Source: Bog-473 sp963840435
Lineage (GTDB): Bacteria; Actinomycetota; Acidimicrobiia; Acidimicrobiales; RAAP-2
Reading direction: 5' to 3'
DNA length: 64,000 bases
NCBI GenBank assembly: GCA_963840435.1
Contig: CAWIYY010000017.1
Span: forward strand, 62,001 to 126,000
Under the pieces are notes generated by a model that saw only the letters and a program-made list of their open reading frames with translations, ran no database searches and was not told the DNA's origin. The position numbers were made by a program, and so were the translations under genes. Shown here piece after piece: positions 50,127-58,224 of this stretch (positions are counted from its first letter, which is position 1; each line of letters starts with the position of its first letter).

Positions 50127-51269
50127 ATGCGAATCCGCCCGCATACCGGCCTCCTCGCTGCCCTCATTCTGTCTGTCGGGGGCTTGACGGCGCTGGCCCT
50201 GTCCGTCTCCGCCGGCGCCGTGAGCGGCCAGGTCTGCATGGGCGTGGTGATCGACGACGGTTCCGGCGCCGCGCCATCGGTCCAGGCGGCCAACGTCGAC
50301 CCAGGCGCCAGCGATCTCGACGCGATGAGCACGGCCGGGGACACGGTTACCCAGAACAACTCCGGGTTGGTCTGTGCCATCAACAACTACCCGGCCAATG
50401 GGCTGGCCAACTGCCTCGGTGCGAAGAAAGGGGAGTTCTTCTACTGGTCGTATTGGCAGGGTGATCCTGACAAGAACACGTGGACGTACGCCAACGTGGG
50501 GCCCGCGTCGCACGACGCCAGTGCCGGGACGGACTACGTCGAAGGTTGGCGTTACCAGGACCCCGGTCCGGACAACCCCACCGCGCCACCGCCGTCGGTG
50601 ACCCCGGCCGCGGCTTTCGCTCAGGCCTGCCCATCGACGACGACAACGACGACCAGTGGAGGAGGTGGTGGTTCGTCGGGTGGCGGTGGCGGTGGCGGTG
50701 GCGGATCGGGCGGCCAGGCACCGGGTGCTGCTCCGACAACGGCCCCAGCGACCCAACCCACCACCGCGGTGGCCCCCGGGACGGAGGCGCCTCACACGGC
50801 GGGTCGAGGGAACGCGGTCACCACCACCACGAGTGCCGGAGGAGCAGGAACTCCACCCTCGACTGTGGTGTGCGCCACCAGCACGACAACAACGACGACG
50901 ACCACGACGACGATGCCGCACATCGCCGGTCGAAGGATCGCAGTCACAACCACTACGACGACATCGACGACTGTGCCGCACACGGCGGGTCGAGTAAACG
51001 CGGTCACGACCACCACGAGTCCCAAGGGAGCGGCGGAGGCTCCGCCGTCGACCGTGGTTTGTACGAACAGCACGACGACCAGCACGCCGGTGCTCGTGGG
51101 CTCTCATCTCAAATCCGAGACGAGCCCGACCAGGCTGGCCGACGCCGCCGCCTCCCACGGTCAGAGTGGTGGCGACCCGCTGCTGCCCATCGTCATCGTG
51201 GTCGTGGTCATCGCGCTGCTCGGCGGCGTGGCCTGGCTGAGATGGCGGCGCAGACCGGCCGAGGAATGA
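50127..51269 (+). CDS. B12-riboswitch-controlled, membrane-anchored surface protein
   Basis: This 380-residue secreted protein has a signal peptide in residues 1-30 (LLAALILSVGGLTALALSVSAG). A folded domain spans about 35-170 with Cys37, Cys83, Cys96 and Cys168 (likely disulfides) and the block FFYWSYWQGDPDKNTW, then GTDYVEGWRYQDPG. This resembles DUF4430/transcobalamin C-terminal-like domains. A Gly/Thr-rich linker carries imperfect repeats, and a C-terminal helix (LLPIVIVVVVIALLGGVAW) plus WRRRPAEE stop-transfer follows. As first gene after a cobalamin riboswitch and coupled (ATGA) to an ECF transporter, it probably captures a corrinoid at the surface. The function is inferred. Confidence 0.8.
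   Translation: MRIRPHTGLLAALILSVGGLTALALSVSAGAVSGQVCMGVVIDDGSGAAPSVQAANVDPGASDLDAMSTAGDTVTQNNSGLVCAINNYPANGLANCLGAKKGEFFYWSYWQGDPDKNTWTYANVGPASHDASAGTDYVEGWRYQDPGPDNPTAPPPSVTPAAAFAQACPSTTTTTTSGGGGGSSGGGGGGGGGSGGQAPGAAPTTAPATQPTTAVAPGTEAPHTAGRGNAVTTTTSAGGAGTPPSTVVCATSTTTTTTTTTTMPHIAGRRIAVTTTTTTSTTVPHTAGRVNAVTTTTSPKGAAEAPPSTVVCTNSTTTSTPVLVGSHLKSETSPTRLADAAASHGQSGGDPLLPIVIVVVVIALLGGVAWLRWRRRPAEE
50790..51090 (+). repeat. imperfect Thr-rich repeats in the surface protein linker
   Basis: The encoded linker repeats PH-T/I-AGR-x-x-AVTTTT three times, twice followed by a GA-x-PPSTVVC block and poly-Thr. DNA shows repeated ACGACGACA-type codon runs. These would form an extended, probably glycosylated stalk. 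Copies contain Cys residues (STVVCATS, STVVCTNS) that could link subunits. Confidence 0.75.
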
Positions 51270-52396
51270 CCCGCCCACGTCCGAACCGCCCGGTGCATCC
51301 TCTGGCCTGGTGGGCCTGGGCCGCATGCCTGGCCGTGTCCGCCATGCAGACGATCAGCCCGAACCCGTTCCTCCTTCTGATGATCGGAGCGGTCGCCTGC
51401 TTCGTCGTTGCCAGTTGCCGCGGCAACGATCCCTGGTCCCGCTCCCTGGCCTTCTTCCTTCGACTCGGTGCCGTCGTGATCCTCGTCCGCGTGGTCATCG
51501 AGATCCTCTTCGGCCAGCGGGGCGTCCCGGGTCACGTGCTGTTCACCATGCCGCGGGTTCCGCTGCCGTCCTGGGCGGCCGCGGTGAGCATCGGCGGTGC
51601 CGTCACCCTGGAGTCGATCATCACCGCCGTGGTTCTCGGTTTGCAGATAGCGGTCATCCTCGTGTGCTTTGGTGCGGCCAACTCGCTCGTCAGCCCGTAT
51701 CGGCTGCTCCGTTGCTTGCCTGCTGCCCTCTACGAGGCGGGCGTCGCGGTCACGGTCGCGCTCTCCTTCACGCCAGAGTTGGTCGAGACGATCGGCTCGG
51801 TCCGTCGCGCCCGGCGCATGCGGGGCATCCCGACGAAGGGTCTGCGGGGCATGCGCGGCATTGCCGTCCCGGTCCTCGAAGGCGCGCTCGACCGGTCACT
51901 CCAGTTGGCCACGTCGATGGACGCGCGGGGCTATGGCCGGCGCAGCGATGCGCGGGGCGCGGCCCGAACCCTCGCCACCGGTGCCACCATCGTCGGCCTC
52001 CTGCTGGCGGCCGTCGGCGTGTACGGAGTCACCGACGCCGGATCGGAGTTTGGGCTTGGTCTGCCTCTCATTGCTGCGGCCGCCGTCCTCTGCGCGGTCG
52101 GGTTCGCCGCACGAGGTCGGCGGCTGCAGAGGTCGCGCTATCGGCCGGATCGCTGGGGGGCACCCGAGTGGCTCATCGTTGGATCAGGAGTCGTTGCGCT
52201 GGGGACGATGACGGTGGCCCACGCGCTCCAGCTTCCCGGCATGGTCGTCTCCTTCGTGCCGCTGGCCGCGCCTCCGCTGCCTCTGTTGCCGGTGGCGGGC
52301 ATCCTGGTGGCCGCCCTTCCGGCGTTCGTCGTGCCGGCTCGTCGCCCGGTGCCGGCGTCGTCACGGCGAGAGCTCGAAGCAGCGGTGGCCGCGTGA
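51266..52396 (+). CDS. ecfT: ECF transporter transmembrane component T (EcfT)
   Basis: This 376-residue integral membrane protein couples the ATPases to the substrate-binding subunit of an energy-coupling-factor importer. About eight hydrophobic segments are present. The two cytoplasmic Ala-Arg-Gly-type coupling motifs appear as RRARRMRGIP and SMDARGYG, which dock on the ATPases. ATG 51266 overlaps the surface-protein stop (ATGA), and its stop overlaps the ATPase gene. It is longer than typical EcfT (about 265) through extra C-terminal helices (LIVGSGVVALGTMTVAHAL and following). Confidence 0.88.
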   Translation: MTRPRPNRPVHPLAWWAWAACLAVSAMQTISPNPFLLLMIGAVACFVVASCRGNDPWSRSLAFFLRLGAVVILVRVVIEILFGQRGVPGHVLFTMPRVPLPSWAAAVSIGGAVTLESIITAVVLGLQIAVILVCFGAANSLVSPYRLLRCLPAALYEAGVAVTVALSFTPELVETIGSVRRARRMRGIPTKGLRGMRGIAVPVLEGALDRSLQLATSMDARGYGRRSDARGAARTLATGATIVGLLLAAVGVYGVTDAGSEFGLGLPLIAAAAVLCAVGFAARGRRLQRSRYRPDRWGAPEWLIVGSGVVALGTMTVAHALQLPGMVVSFVPLAAPPLPLLPVAGILVAALPAFVVPARRPVPASSRRELEAAVAA

Positions 52397-54015
52397 TCCG
52401 CTTCGACCGGGTGTCCTTCACCTATCCCGAATCCACCGATCCGACTCTCGACCAGCTGTCCCTCGAAATCCCGGAGGGCGAGCTCTGCGTGGTGATAGGC
52501 GAGACCGGGTCCGGGAAGACGACCCTGTTGCGCTGCATCAACGGGCTGGTTCCGTACTTCAGTGGCGGGACGCTCGGCGGCACGGTCACCGTGGACGGGA
52601 GGTCGACCCGAGAGCACAGGCCACGGGATCTGGCCGACGTCGTCGGCTTCGTCGGCCAGAACCCCATGGCCAGCTTCGTCACCGAGCGGGTCGAGGACGA
52701 GCTGGCGTACACCATGGAGAACCTGGGGGTGCCGCCCGAGGCCATGCGCCGGCGGGTGGAGGACACGCTCGACCTCTTGGGTCTGCAGGAGCTGCGCAAC
52801 CGGTCCTTGCGTGCCCTGTCCGGTGGTCAGCAGCAGCGGGTGGCCATTGGAGCCGTGGTCACCGCCTCTCCCCGCGTCCTCGTTCTCGACGAACCGACCT
52901 CCGCGCTCGATCCGGCCGCGGCCGAGGAAGTGCTCAACGCGTTGGCCCGACTCGTGCACGACCTCGGTCTGACCGTGGTCATGGCGGAGCACCGCCTCGA
53001 GCGGGTGCTGCCGTTTGCCGACCGGATCGTGTTGGTACCCGGGGGCGGCCGTCCCCTCGAGGTGGGACCGCCCGAGACCGTCATGCGCTCGGCGCCCGTC
53101 GCGCCGCCGCTGATCGAACTGGGCCGGGTGCTCGGGTGGGACCCTTTACCGCTCACCGTGCGCGATGCCCGCCGTTTGGCGCCTGACCTGCGAGCCCGCA
53201 TCGCCAGCAAGAATCCGGCTCGAAATTCTGCTCGGGTGTCGCAGCCAGGGGCAGAGGCGGCCTCGACCCACCATCTCGCTGTCCACTACGGACCGCAGGT
53301 GGCGTTGGTCTCGATTGACCTCGTCGTGCACAGCGGTGAGATCACGGTCCTCATGGGGCGCAACGGCTCAGGCAAGTCTTCGTTGCTCACCGCGCTGTCC
53401 GGAGGACGTGCCCCGAGTCGTGGCTCGGCCCGGGTCGGCGGGCGCGATCCCAGACGGTTGAGTTCGGCCGAGCTCATCCGCGCGGTGGGGTTGGTGCCGC
53501 AGGATCCCGGTCTGCTCCTCTACGGGGAATCGGTTGCCGACGAGTGCCGCAACGCCGACCGGGCGTCAAGCTTGGACGACGGCACCACGAAGGCGGCGTT
53601 GGACCGGCTTCTGCCCGGGATGCCAGCCGAGCGCCATCCTCGGGATCTCTCGGAGGGGCAGAGACTGGCCCTGGCGCTCGCCATCGTGCTGGCGCCCGAA
53701 CCTCCCGTCCTTCTCCTCGACGAACCGACCCGGGGTCTCGACTACCCGAGCAAGGACCGGCTGGTCGTCATTCTCCACGAGCTGGCCGAGACCGGGCACG
53801 CGATCGTCCTGGCCACCCATGATGTCGAGCTCGCCGCTCGGGTGGCCCATCGCGCCGTCGTGTTGGCAGAGGGTGAAGTGATCGCCGACGGACCGGCGCA
53901 CGAGGTGGTCTGTCACTCGCCGGTCTTCGCGCCGCAGATCTCTAAGGTTCTCGCGCCCGACGAATGGTTGACCCTTGACGAAGTCGAACACGCACTCGAA
54001 GTGAGCCCATCGTGA
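52393..54015 (+). CDS. ECF transporter fused ATPase (EcfA-EcfA')
   Basis: This 540-residue protein holds two ATPase domains in one chain. Domain 1 has Walker A GETGSGKT, the ECF-type Q-loop region VVGFVGQNPMASFVTERVEDELAYTMENLG, LSGGQQQRVAIGAVV and VLVLDEPTSALD. Domain 2, after a roughly 40-residue linker, has Walker A GRNGSGKS, VGLVPQDPGLLLYGESVADEC, a degenerate signature DLSEGQRLALALA and VLLLDEPTRGLD. The asymmetry suggests one strong and one weak hydrolysis site. Starts at GTG 52393 (GTGA overlap). It powers the EcfT/S complex. Confidence 0.92.
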   Translation: MIRFDRVSFTYPESTDPTLDQLSLEIPEGELCVVIGETGSGKTTLLRCINGLVPYFSGGTLGGTVTVDGRSTREHRPRDLADVVGFVGQNPMASFVTERVEDELAYTMENLGVPPEAMRRRVEDTLDLLGLQELRNRSLRALSGGQQQRVAIGAVVTASPRVLVLDEPTSALDPAAAEEVLNALARLVHDLGLTVVMAEHRLERVLPFADRIVLVPGGGRPLEVGPPETVMRSAPVAPPLIELGRVLGWDPLPLTVRDARRLAPDLRARIASKNPARNSARVSQPGAEAASTHHLAVHYGPQVALVSIDLVVHSGEITVLMGRNGSGKSSLLTALSGGRAPSRGSARVGGRDPRRLSSAELIRAVGLVPQDPGLLLYGESVADECRNADRASSLDDGTTKAALDRLLPGMPAERHPRDLSEGQRLALALAIVLAPEPPVLLLDEPTRGLDYPSKDRLVVILHELAETGHAIVLATHDVELAARVAHRAVVLAEGEVIADGPAHEVVCHSPVFAPQISKVLAPDEWLTLDEVEHALEVSPS

Positions 54016-54866
54016 CGATGCCGTTGGCACGGGCTCGGAATCACCACGTTCCGGCCATACGGCTCGGCCATCGATCGTCGTTCCTCCTCGGCGTCACGAC
54101 CGTCTTCGGCATCGTGGCGTTCGGGTGGCCCTTGCTGATCCACCAGAGCGCGACGGCCAACTCGGCCCACAGCGGGGATGCGCCCTGGGTGTTCGTCGCG
54201 CTGGTCCCGCTGCTGATCGCCATCGTGATGGCCGAGCTCTCCGAAGGCGGCATCGATGCGAAGGCGATCGCGCTCCTCGGCATCCTCGCCGCCTGCTTCT
54301 CCGCCCTGCGCATCGCCAGTCCAGGAATCGACGGCTTCGAGCCGGAGTGGTTCCTGCTCATCCTGGCCGGTCGTGTGTTCGGGCGGGGGTTTGGCTTCGT
54401 GCTCGGAGCAGTCGCGCTGTTCGCATCGGCTCTCGTCACCGGCGGCATCGGTCCGTGGCTCCCGTTCCAGATGCTCGCGGCCGCCTGGATCGGTTTCGGC
54501 GCCGGATGCCTTCCGGTGGCCCGTGGCTTCGTCGAGCGCCTCCTTCTCGCCGGGTACGGCGTCGTGGCAGCGCTGGTCTATGGCATGCTCACGAACTTCT
54601 GGTTCTGGCCCTTCGTGGGTTCGGAGACCAGGTATTCGTTCGTCCCCGGCGCCGGCGTCGCATCCAATCTCCACCGGTTCCTCCTCTTCGACCTGACGAC
54701 GTCGATGGGCTTCGATCTGACCAGGGCGGTGACCTGTGCCGTCCTCATCCTCGTCTTGGGGCGGCCGGTGCTCGCCGCGCTGCGCCGCGCCGCACGCCGT
54801 GCTGTCTTCGAGCCGAGCCCCGCAGTTCGTCGAGTGAGTGGATTCCCGATCCATCGCCCGGGGTGA
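54012..54866 (+). CDS. ECF transporter S component, probable cobalamin-type
   Basis: This 284-residue membrane protein has about six hydrophobic segments (VTTVFGIVAFGWPLLI, WVFVALVPLLIAIVMAEL, AIALLGILAACFSALRIA, VFGRGFGFVLGAVALFASALVTGGIGPWLPFQMLAAAWIG) and the S-component-like YGMLTNFWFWPF. ECF S components bind the vitamin with nanomolar affinity. Since the operon is under a cobalamin riboswitch, B12 or a precursor (as for CbrT) is the likely substrate. This is inferred from context. GTG 54012 overlaps the ATPase stop. It is the last gene of the coupled four-gene operon. Confidence 0.85.
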   Translation: MTMPLARARNHHVPAIRLGHRSSFLLGVTTVFGIVAFGWPLLIHQSATANSAHSGDAPWVFVALVPLLIAIVMAELSEGGIDAKAIALLGILAACFSALRIASPGIDGFEPEWFLLILAGRVFGRGFGFVLGAVALFASALVTGGIGPWLPFQMLAAAWIGFGAGCLPVARGFVERLLLAGYGVVAALVYGMLTNFWFWPFVGSETRYSFVPGAGVASNLHRFLLFDLTTSMGFDLTRAVTCAVLILVLGRPVLAALRRAARRAVFEPSPAVRRVSGFPIHRPG

Positions 54867-54885
54867 CAGACTCAGGGATCGCCCT

Positions 54886-55551
54886 ATGACCGAGTCGATC
54901 GAACGAAGCGCTCCACGCCGAGCGAAAGCCTCGAAGCGGTCGGGGGGCCGCGAGCGCCAGCGGGTCGCCGGCGGTGACGCCCGCAACCGCCAACCCCGGG
55001 GTGACCGTCGACGCCAGCAGATCCTCGACGCTGCCGTTCAGCTGTTCGCGGCGAAGGGCTACCGCGGGACGGGTGTGGCTGCACTGGCCGACCGGGTCGG
55101 GATGACGGCGACGGGCATGCTCTATTACTTCGGTTCCAAGGAGCGGTTGCTCCAGGAGGTGGTGGCCGAGCGGGATCGCCGGGACGTGTTCGACCTCGAT
55201 TCGCTGAGTTTGTCGAGTTTCCGCGAGCTCGGGCGGCACAACGCCGAGACGGCGATCCTTACCCGGCTCTACGTCGTCCTCGGAGCCGAGAGCCTCGACG
55301 CGGACGATCCGCTCCACGACTTCTTCATCGATCGTTACGAGACAGCGCGGGCGCTCGTCCGCTCGGTCCTCGAACGCGAGCGGGACGAGGGGAACTTCCG
55401 AGCCGACCTCGACGTCGAACAGATCGCTCGCGAGGTCATCGCCGTGCTGATGGGTTTGGAGATCCAGTGGCTGGCCGACCCCGCCCGGGTCGATCTGGCC
55501 CAGGCGACAGAGGCCTACTTCGAGCGCCTCGTGGCCGAGCTCTCCGCCTGA
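54886..55551 (+). CDS. TetR-family regulator
   Basis: This 221-residue regulator has a roughly 45-residue basic N-terminal extension (RRAKASKRSGGRERQR), then the TetR domain RRQQILDAAVQLFAAKGYRGTGVAALADRVGMTATGMLYYFGSKERLLQEVV and a C-terminal domain with HDFFIDRYETARALVRSVLERERDEGNFRADLDVEQIAREVIAVLMGLEIQWLADP. It follows the ECF S gene by 20 bases on the same strand and may be co-transcribed. TetR proteins of this type often regulate distant genes. The target is unknown. Confidence 0.88.
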   Translation: MTESIERSAPRRAKASKRSGGRERQRVAGGDARNRQPRGDRRRQQILDAAVQLFAAKGYRGTGVAALADRVGMTATGMLYYFGSKERLLQEVVAERDRRDVFDLDSLSLSSFRELGRHNAETAILTRLYVVLGAESLDADDPLHDFFIDRYETARALVRSVLERERDEGNFRADLDVEQIAREVIAVLMGLEIQWLADPARVDLAQATEAYFERLVAELSA

Positions 55552-55564
55552 GCCCGTCGGGCCA

Positions 55565-58210
55565 TTAGCTGGCCGCCGTCCCTCCGATGGAACGGCCGCT
55601 CGTGAAGCCGACGGCCGAGCCGAGGTAGGGCGCGCCCCCGAAGGCGAACGTCCCCCCGTCGGCCCCGAAGAGCCAGTAGCCCTCGCCGGCTGTGGCCATT
55701 CCGATGATGGGCTTGCTCACGCGGACGCCGAGTCCGGGCAGTGAACCCAAGTACGGCGCGTCACCGAAGGCGTAGATGGCGCCGTCGGCACCGACCATCC
55801 AGTAGCCCTTCGCGTCGTGGGTCACAGCGATCGCGGTGACCGGCTGCGCAGGGCTGACGTGCAGCCCGGGCAACGAACCGAGGTAGGGCGCGTCACCAAA
55901 GGCGTAGATCGCGCCATCCCCGCCGACCAGCCAGTAGCCCCGTCCGTCCGGCGTCGCCGCCATGCCCACGATGGGCTTGGTCGGGGTGACGTGGAGGCCG
56001 GGGAGCGAGCCTTCGTAGGGCGCGTCACCGAAGGCGTAGACCGCTCCGTCGCTGCTCACCATCCAGTAGCCCTTGCCGCTGGGGCTGAGTGCGAGTCCGA
56101 CCACGTTGGCGACCGAGATGCCCAGACCGGGGAGGGAGCCGGCGTACTGCGCGTCACCGAAGGCGTAGACGCCGCCGTTGGACCCGACCATGACGTAGCC
56201 CTTCCCGTCCGCCGTCCCGGCCATGCCCACCACCGGCTTGACCGGGGTCACGTGCAGCCCGGGCAATGAGCCCTCGAACGGAGCCCCGTAGCTGTACACG
56301 CCGCCTGCGGTATCGCTCAACCAGAAGCCGAGTGGACTGGCGAACAGGGTGGCTGCCTGGCTGACCGCGCTTCCCACTCCGTTGTGGAACACCGCCCGGT
56401 AGTAGGTGGTTGCGGCGGGTGTCACGACGGAGAGCGTGGGTGAGGTGGCGCCGGCAATGTTGGTCCAACCGGCACCGGACAATTGCTGCCACTGCACGCT
56501 CGGAGCCTGGTCGAGACCGACGGCTGTCGCCGCGGCCGAAAAGACGGCTGTCGCGCCGGGCGTCGCCGAGACGCTCTGCGGTTGTTGGGTGATGGCGGGT
56601 GCGGTTGCGAAGTTGCCCAACTCGGACTCGTCGGTGGGGCTCATGCACTCGAGGGCGGTCGGGGTGAGCGCGGCCAGCCGGGCCGAGTCCGCCTCCGATG
56701 CTGCGATGGTGGCGTCCGCCACCGCGTAGTTGCCGATGATCACCGTCTGCCCGGCCCCGACGGTGAACGTGTAGGCCCAGGTGGGGTTCTGGTTCCCATT
56801 GGTGATGTCGACGTCGGCCGCACCCAGGGCCGCACCGGTCGTCTGGAGGACGTGACCCAGGCGTGGTGTCACGCTCGTCGTTCCCGAGAAGCTTCCGAAT
56901 GTGGTCACCCACTCGTCGCCCGGTGCTGCCGTGGTGCCGCCGGCCGAGGTACCAGTTACCGCCGTCGAAGCTCCCGAGGCGAGCAGGTTGGCAGTGGACA
57001 TGGTCACCGTGATGGGGGCACCGGTGGGATTGTTGAAGACGTTCAGTGTCCGCTCGAAGTGGTCGTCACTCGGGACATAGATCCGTCGGGACACATTGAG
57101 GCCGAACATTTGCTTCGGGTTGAAGAGGATCTCGCGACCGTTGCAGTCGGCCTGTGCCTGGCCCGCGTCTGAGTAGGCCTTGCACGTCGATGAAACGCCG
57201 ACACAGGCGCCATTGACGCTCAGCAGGAGTCCGTCGTACCCGGCGTAGGGGTTGCCGAGCGCCGACTGGACCGTGCCGCCATTGGCGGTGCTTGCAGTGA
57301 CGGAGTGGGTGTAGCTCGCCTGGTCGTTGATGGCGCCGCTGGCCGAGCTCGCGCTCAGTGTGGTTGTGACATCCGTGTTGACGTTCCAGCGGAAGCCCGC
57401 GTTGTCGGTCAGGCTGGTCGTCGAGAGACTGTGCGATCGCAGCGTGCCGTCACCGTGGCGTTGGTGGGATCCGACCTTGACCCCCGAGAGGGTGCCCCGT
57501 TCCGAGGTGTCCTTCGCCGCCGCGACGAGACCGTCGCCCGCCCGCTGGGTCGCGCCCACTGGTGTCCCGCTGAGCAGGACCCCCGCCACCGGCGCCACCA
57601 CGAGGGCTGCGGCGACCGGAAGAGCTACACGGCGTGACCGTGTCGGCGCGGCTGGCCAGCCGCCATGCGCTGCGGCGCGTCCCCAGTCGCGTAGGGCCCG
57701 GTCGGTCGAGGCGCCGTCGGCAACCAAGCGCGCCCGCGTCCCGAGAGTCCGCGCCGAGAGCCAGAGCGCGCTCGAGGTGGTCCAGGGCAGTTCGGGTGAG
57801 CCGACGAGCAGAACGGGAGAGGGGAGCTGGTGCAGCTGCCACGTGGCACGCAGAAGTGATCCGTCGTAGGACAGCAGTCCGGCCCCGTCGTGGTCCAGGG
57901 CTGCCCGAGCGGCGATGGGGGCGAGGCGACCCGTTCCGGCGAAGAGGACTGGGAGCCGGACTTCGGCTGGCTCGGTGACGTCCGCCACCGACCGGGCGAT
58001 GGTGCTGCGCAGGACGGCGGCGGGGCAGTGCGCGTCTGGGTGCAGGCTGAGCACGGAGAAGCCTTGGTCGAGCAGTCGTCGCGCCAGCTGAGCGGCTGCG
58101 CTGCCCGCGACCAGGTCGGCCGGTTCGAGCAACACGACCCAGGCTGAGGCATCCGGTGCTTCGCTCCGGACGGTGCGCACGGAAGTGGTGCGAACGTGAG
58201 ACCTTGCCAT
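55565..58210 (-). CDS. membrane-spanning protein with hydrolase-like and propeller-like domains
   Basis: This 881-residue protein starts at ATG 58210 (GGGAG upstream). Residues 1-185 resemble a dienelactone-hydrolase-like fold (VLLEPADLVAG, LLDQGFSVLSLHPDAHC), but the nucleophile elbow reads LFAGTGRLA instead of G-x-S-x-G, so it is probably inactive. A membrane helix near 205-225 (VALPVAAALVVAPVAGVLLSG) leads outside to a beta-rich domain, an Ig-like domain (ITQQPQSVSATPGATAVFSAAATAV) and five roughly 44-residue repeats. The inside-outside fusion suggests a surface-display or sensing role. The function is unknown. It is similar in plan to large repeat proteins I associate with Acidimicrobiia. 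Confidence 0.75.
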   Translation of the reverse strand: MARSHVRTTSVRTVRSEAPDASAWVVLLEPADLVAGSAAAQLARRLLDQGFSVLSLHPDAHCPAAVLRSTIARSVADVTEPAEVRLPVLFAGTGRLAPIAARAALDHDGAGLLSYDGSLLRATWQLHQLPSPVLLVGSPELPWTTSSALWLSARTLGTRARLVADGASTDRALRDWGRAAAHGGWPAAPTRSRRVALPVAAALVVAPVAGVLLSGTPVGATQRAGDGLVAAAKDTSERGTLSGVKVGSHQRHGDGTLRSHSLSTTSLTDNAGFRWNVNTDVTTTLSASSASGAINDQASYTHSVTASTANGGTVQSALGNPYAGYDGLLLSVNGACVGVSSTCKAYSDAGQAQADCNGREILFNPKQMFGLNVSRRIYVPSDDHFERTLNVFNNPTGAPITVTMSTANLLASGASTAVTGTSAGGTTAAPGDEWVTTFGSFSGTTSVTPRLGHVLQTTGAALGAADVDITNGNQNPTWAYTFTVGAGQTVIIGNYAVADATIAASEADSARLAALTPTALECMSPTDESELGNFATAPAITQQPQSVSATPGATAVFSAAATAVGLDQAPSVQWQQLSGAGWTNIAGATSPTLSVVTPAATTYYRAVFHNGVGSAVSQAATLFASPLGFWLSDTAGGVYSYGAPFEGSLPGLHVTPVKPVVGMAGTADGKGYVMVGSNGGVYAFGDAQYAGSLPGLGISVANVVGLALSPSGKGYWMVSSDGAVYAFGDAPYEGSLPGLHVTPTKPIVGMAATPDGRGYWLVGGDGAIYAFGDAPYLGSLPGLHVSPAQPVTAIAVTHDAKGYWMVGADGAIYAFGDAPYLGSLPGLGVRVSKPIIGMATAGEGYWLFGADGGTFAFGGAPYLGSAVGFTSGRSIGGTAAS
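55605..56330 (-). repeat. five tandem ~44-residue YAFGDAPY repeats
   Basis: Units of about 132 bases encode SLPGL-H/G-V, then GMA-T-DG-GYW-V-DGA-YAFGDAPYLG. Five full units plus a partial first unit (VYSYGAPFEG) run to the C-terminus, degrading in the last (TFAFGGAPYLG). The pattern fits a beta-propeller or beta-solenoid. High conservation between units suggests recent duplication or homogenisation. Confidence 0.85.
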
Positions 58211-58224
58211 GCAAAAGCTCCCTG

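Noticed and set aside
50640..50720. Short GGTGGC/ACGACG tandem repeats as a possible structural or regulatory repeat
   Set aside because: They are codon runs for poly-Gly and poly-Thr in the surface protein linker and are explained by the protein.
51310..54015. The EcfA frame read from 51310 as a 901-residue protein
   Set aside because: The first 360 residues are an Arg-rich shadow of the EcfT gene. The coupled GTG at 52393 is the true start.
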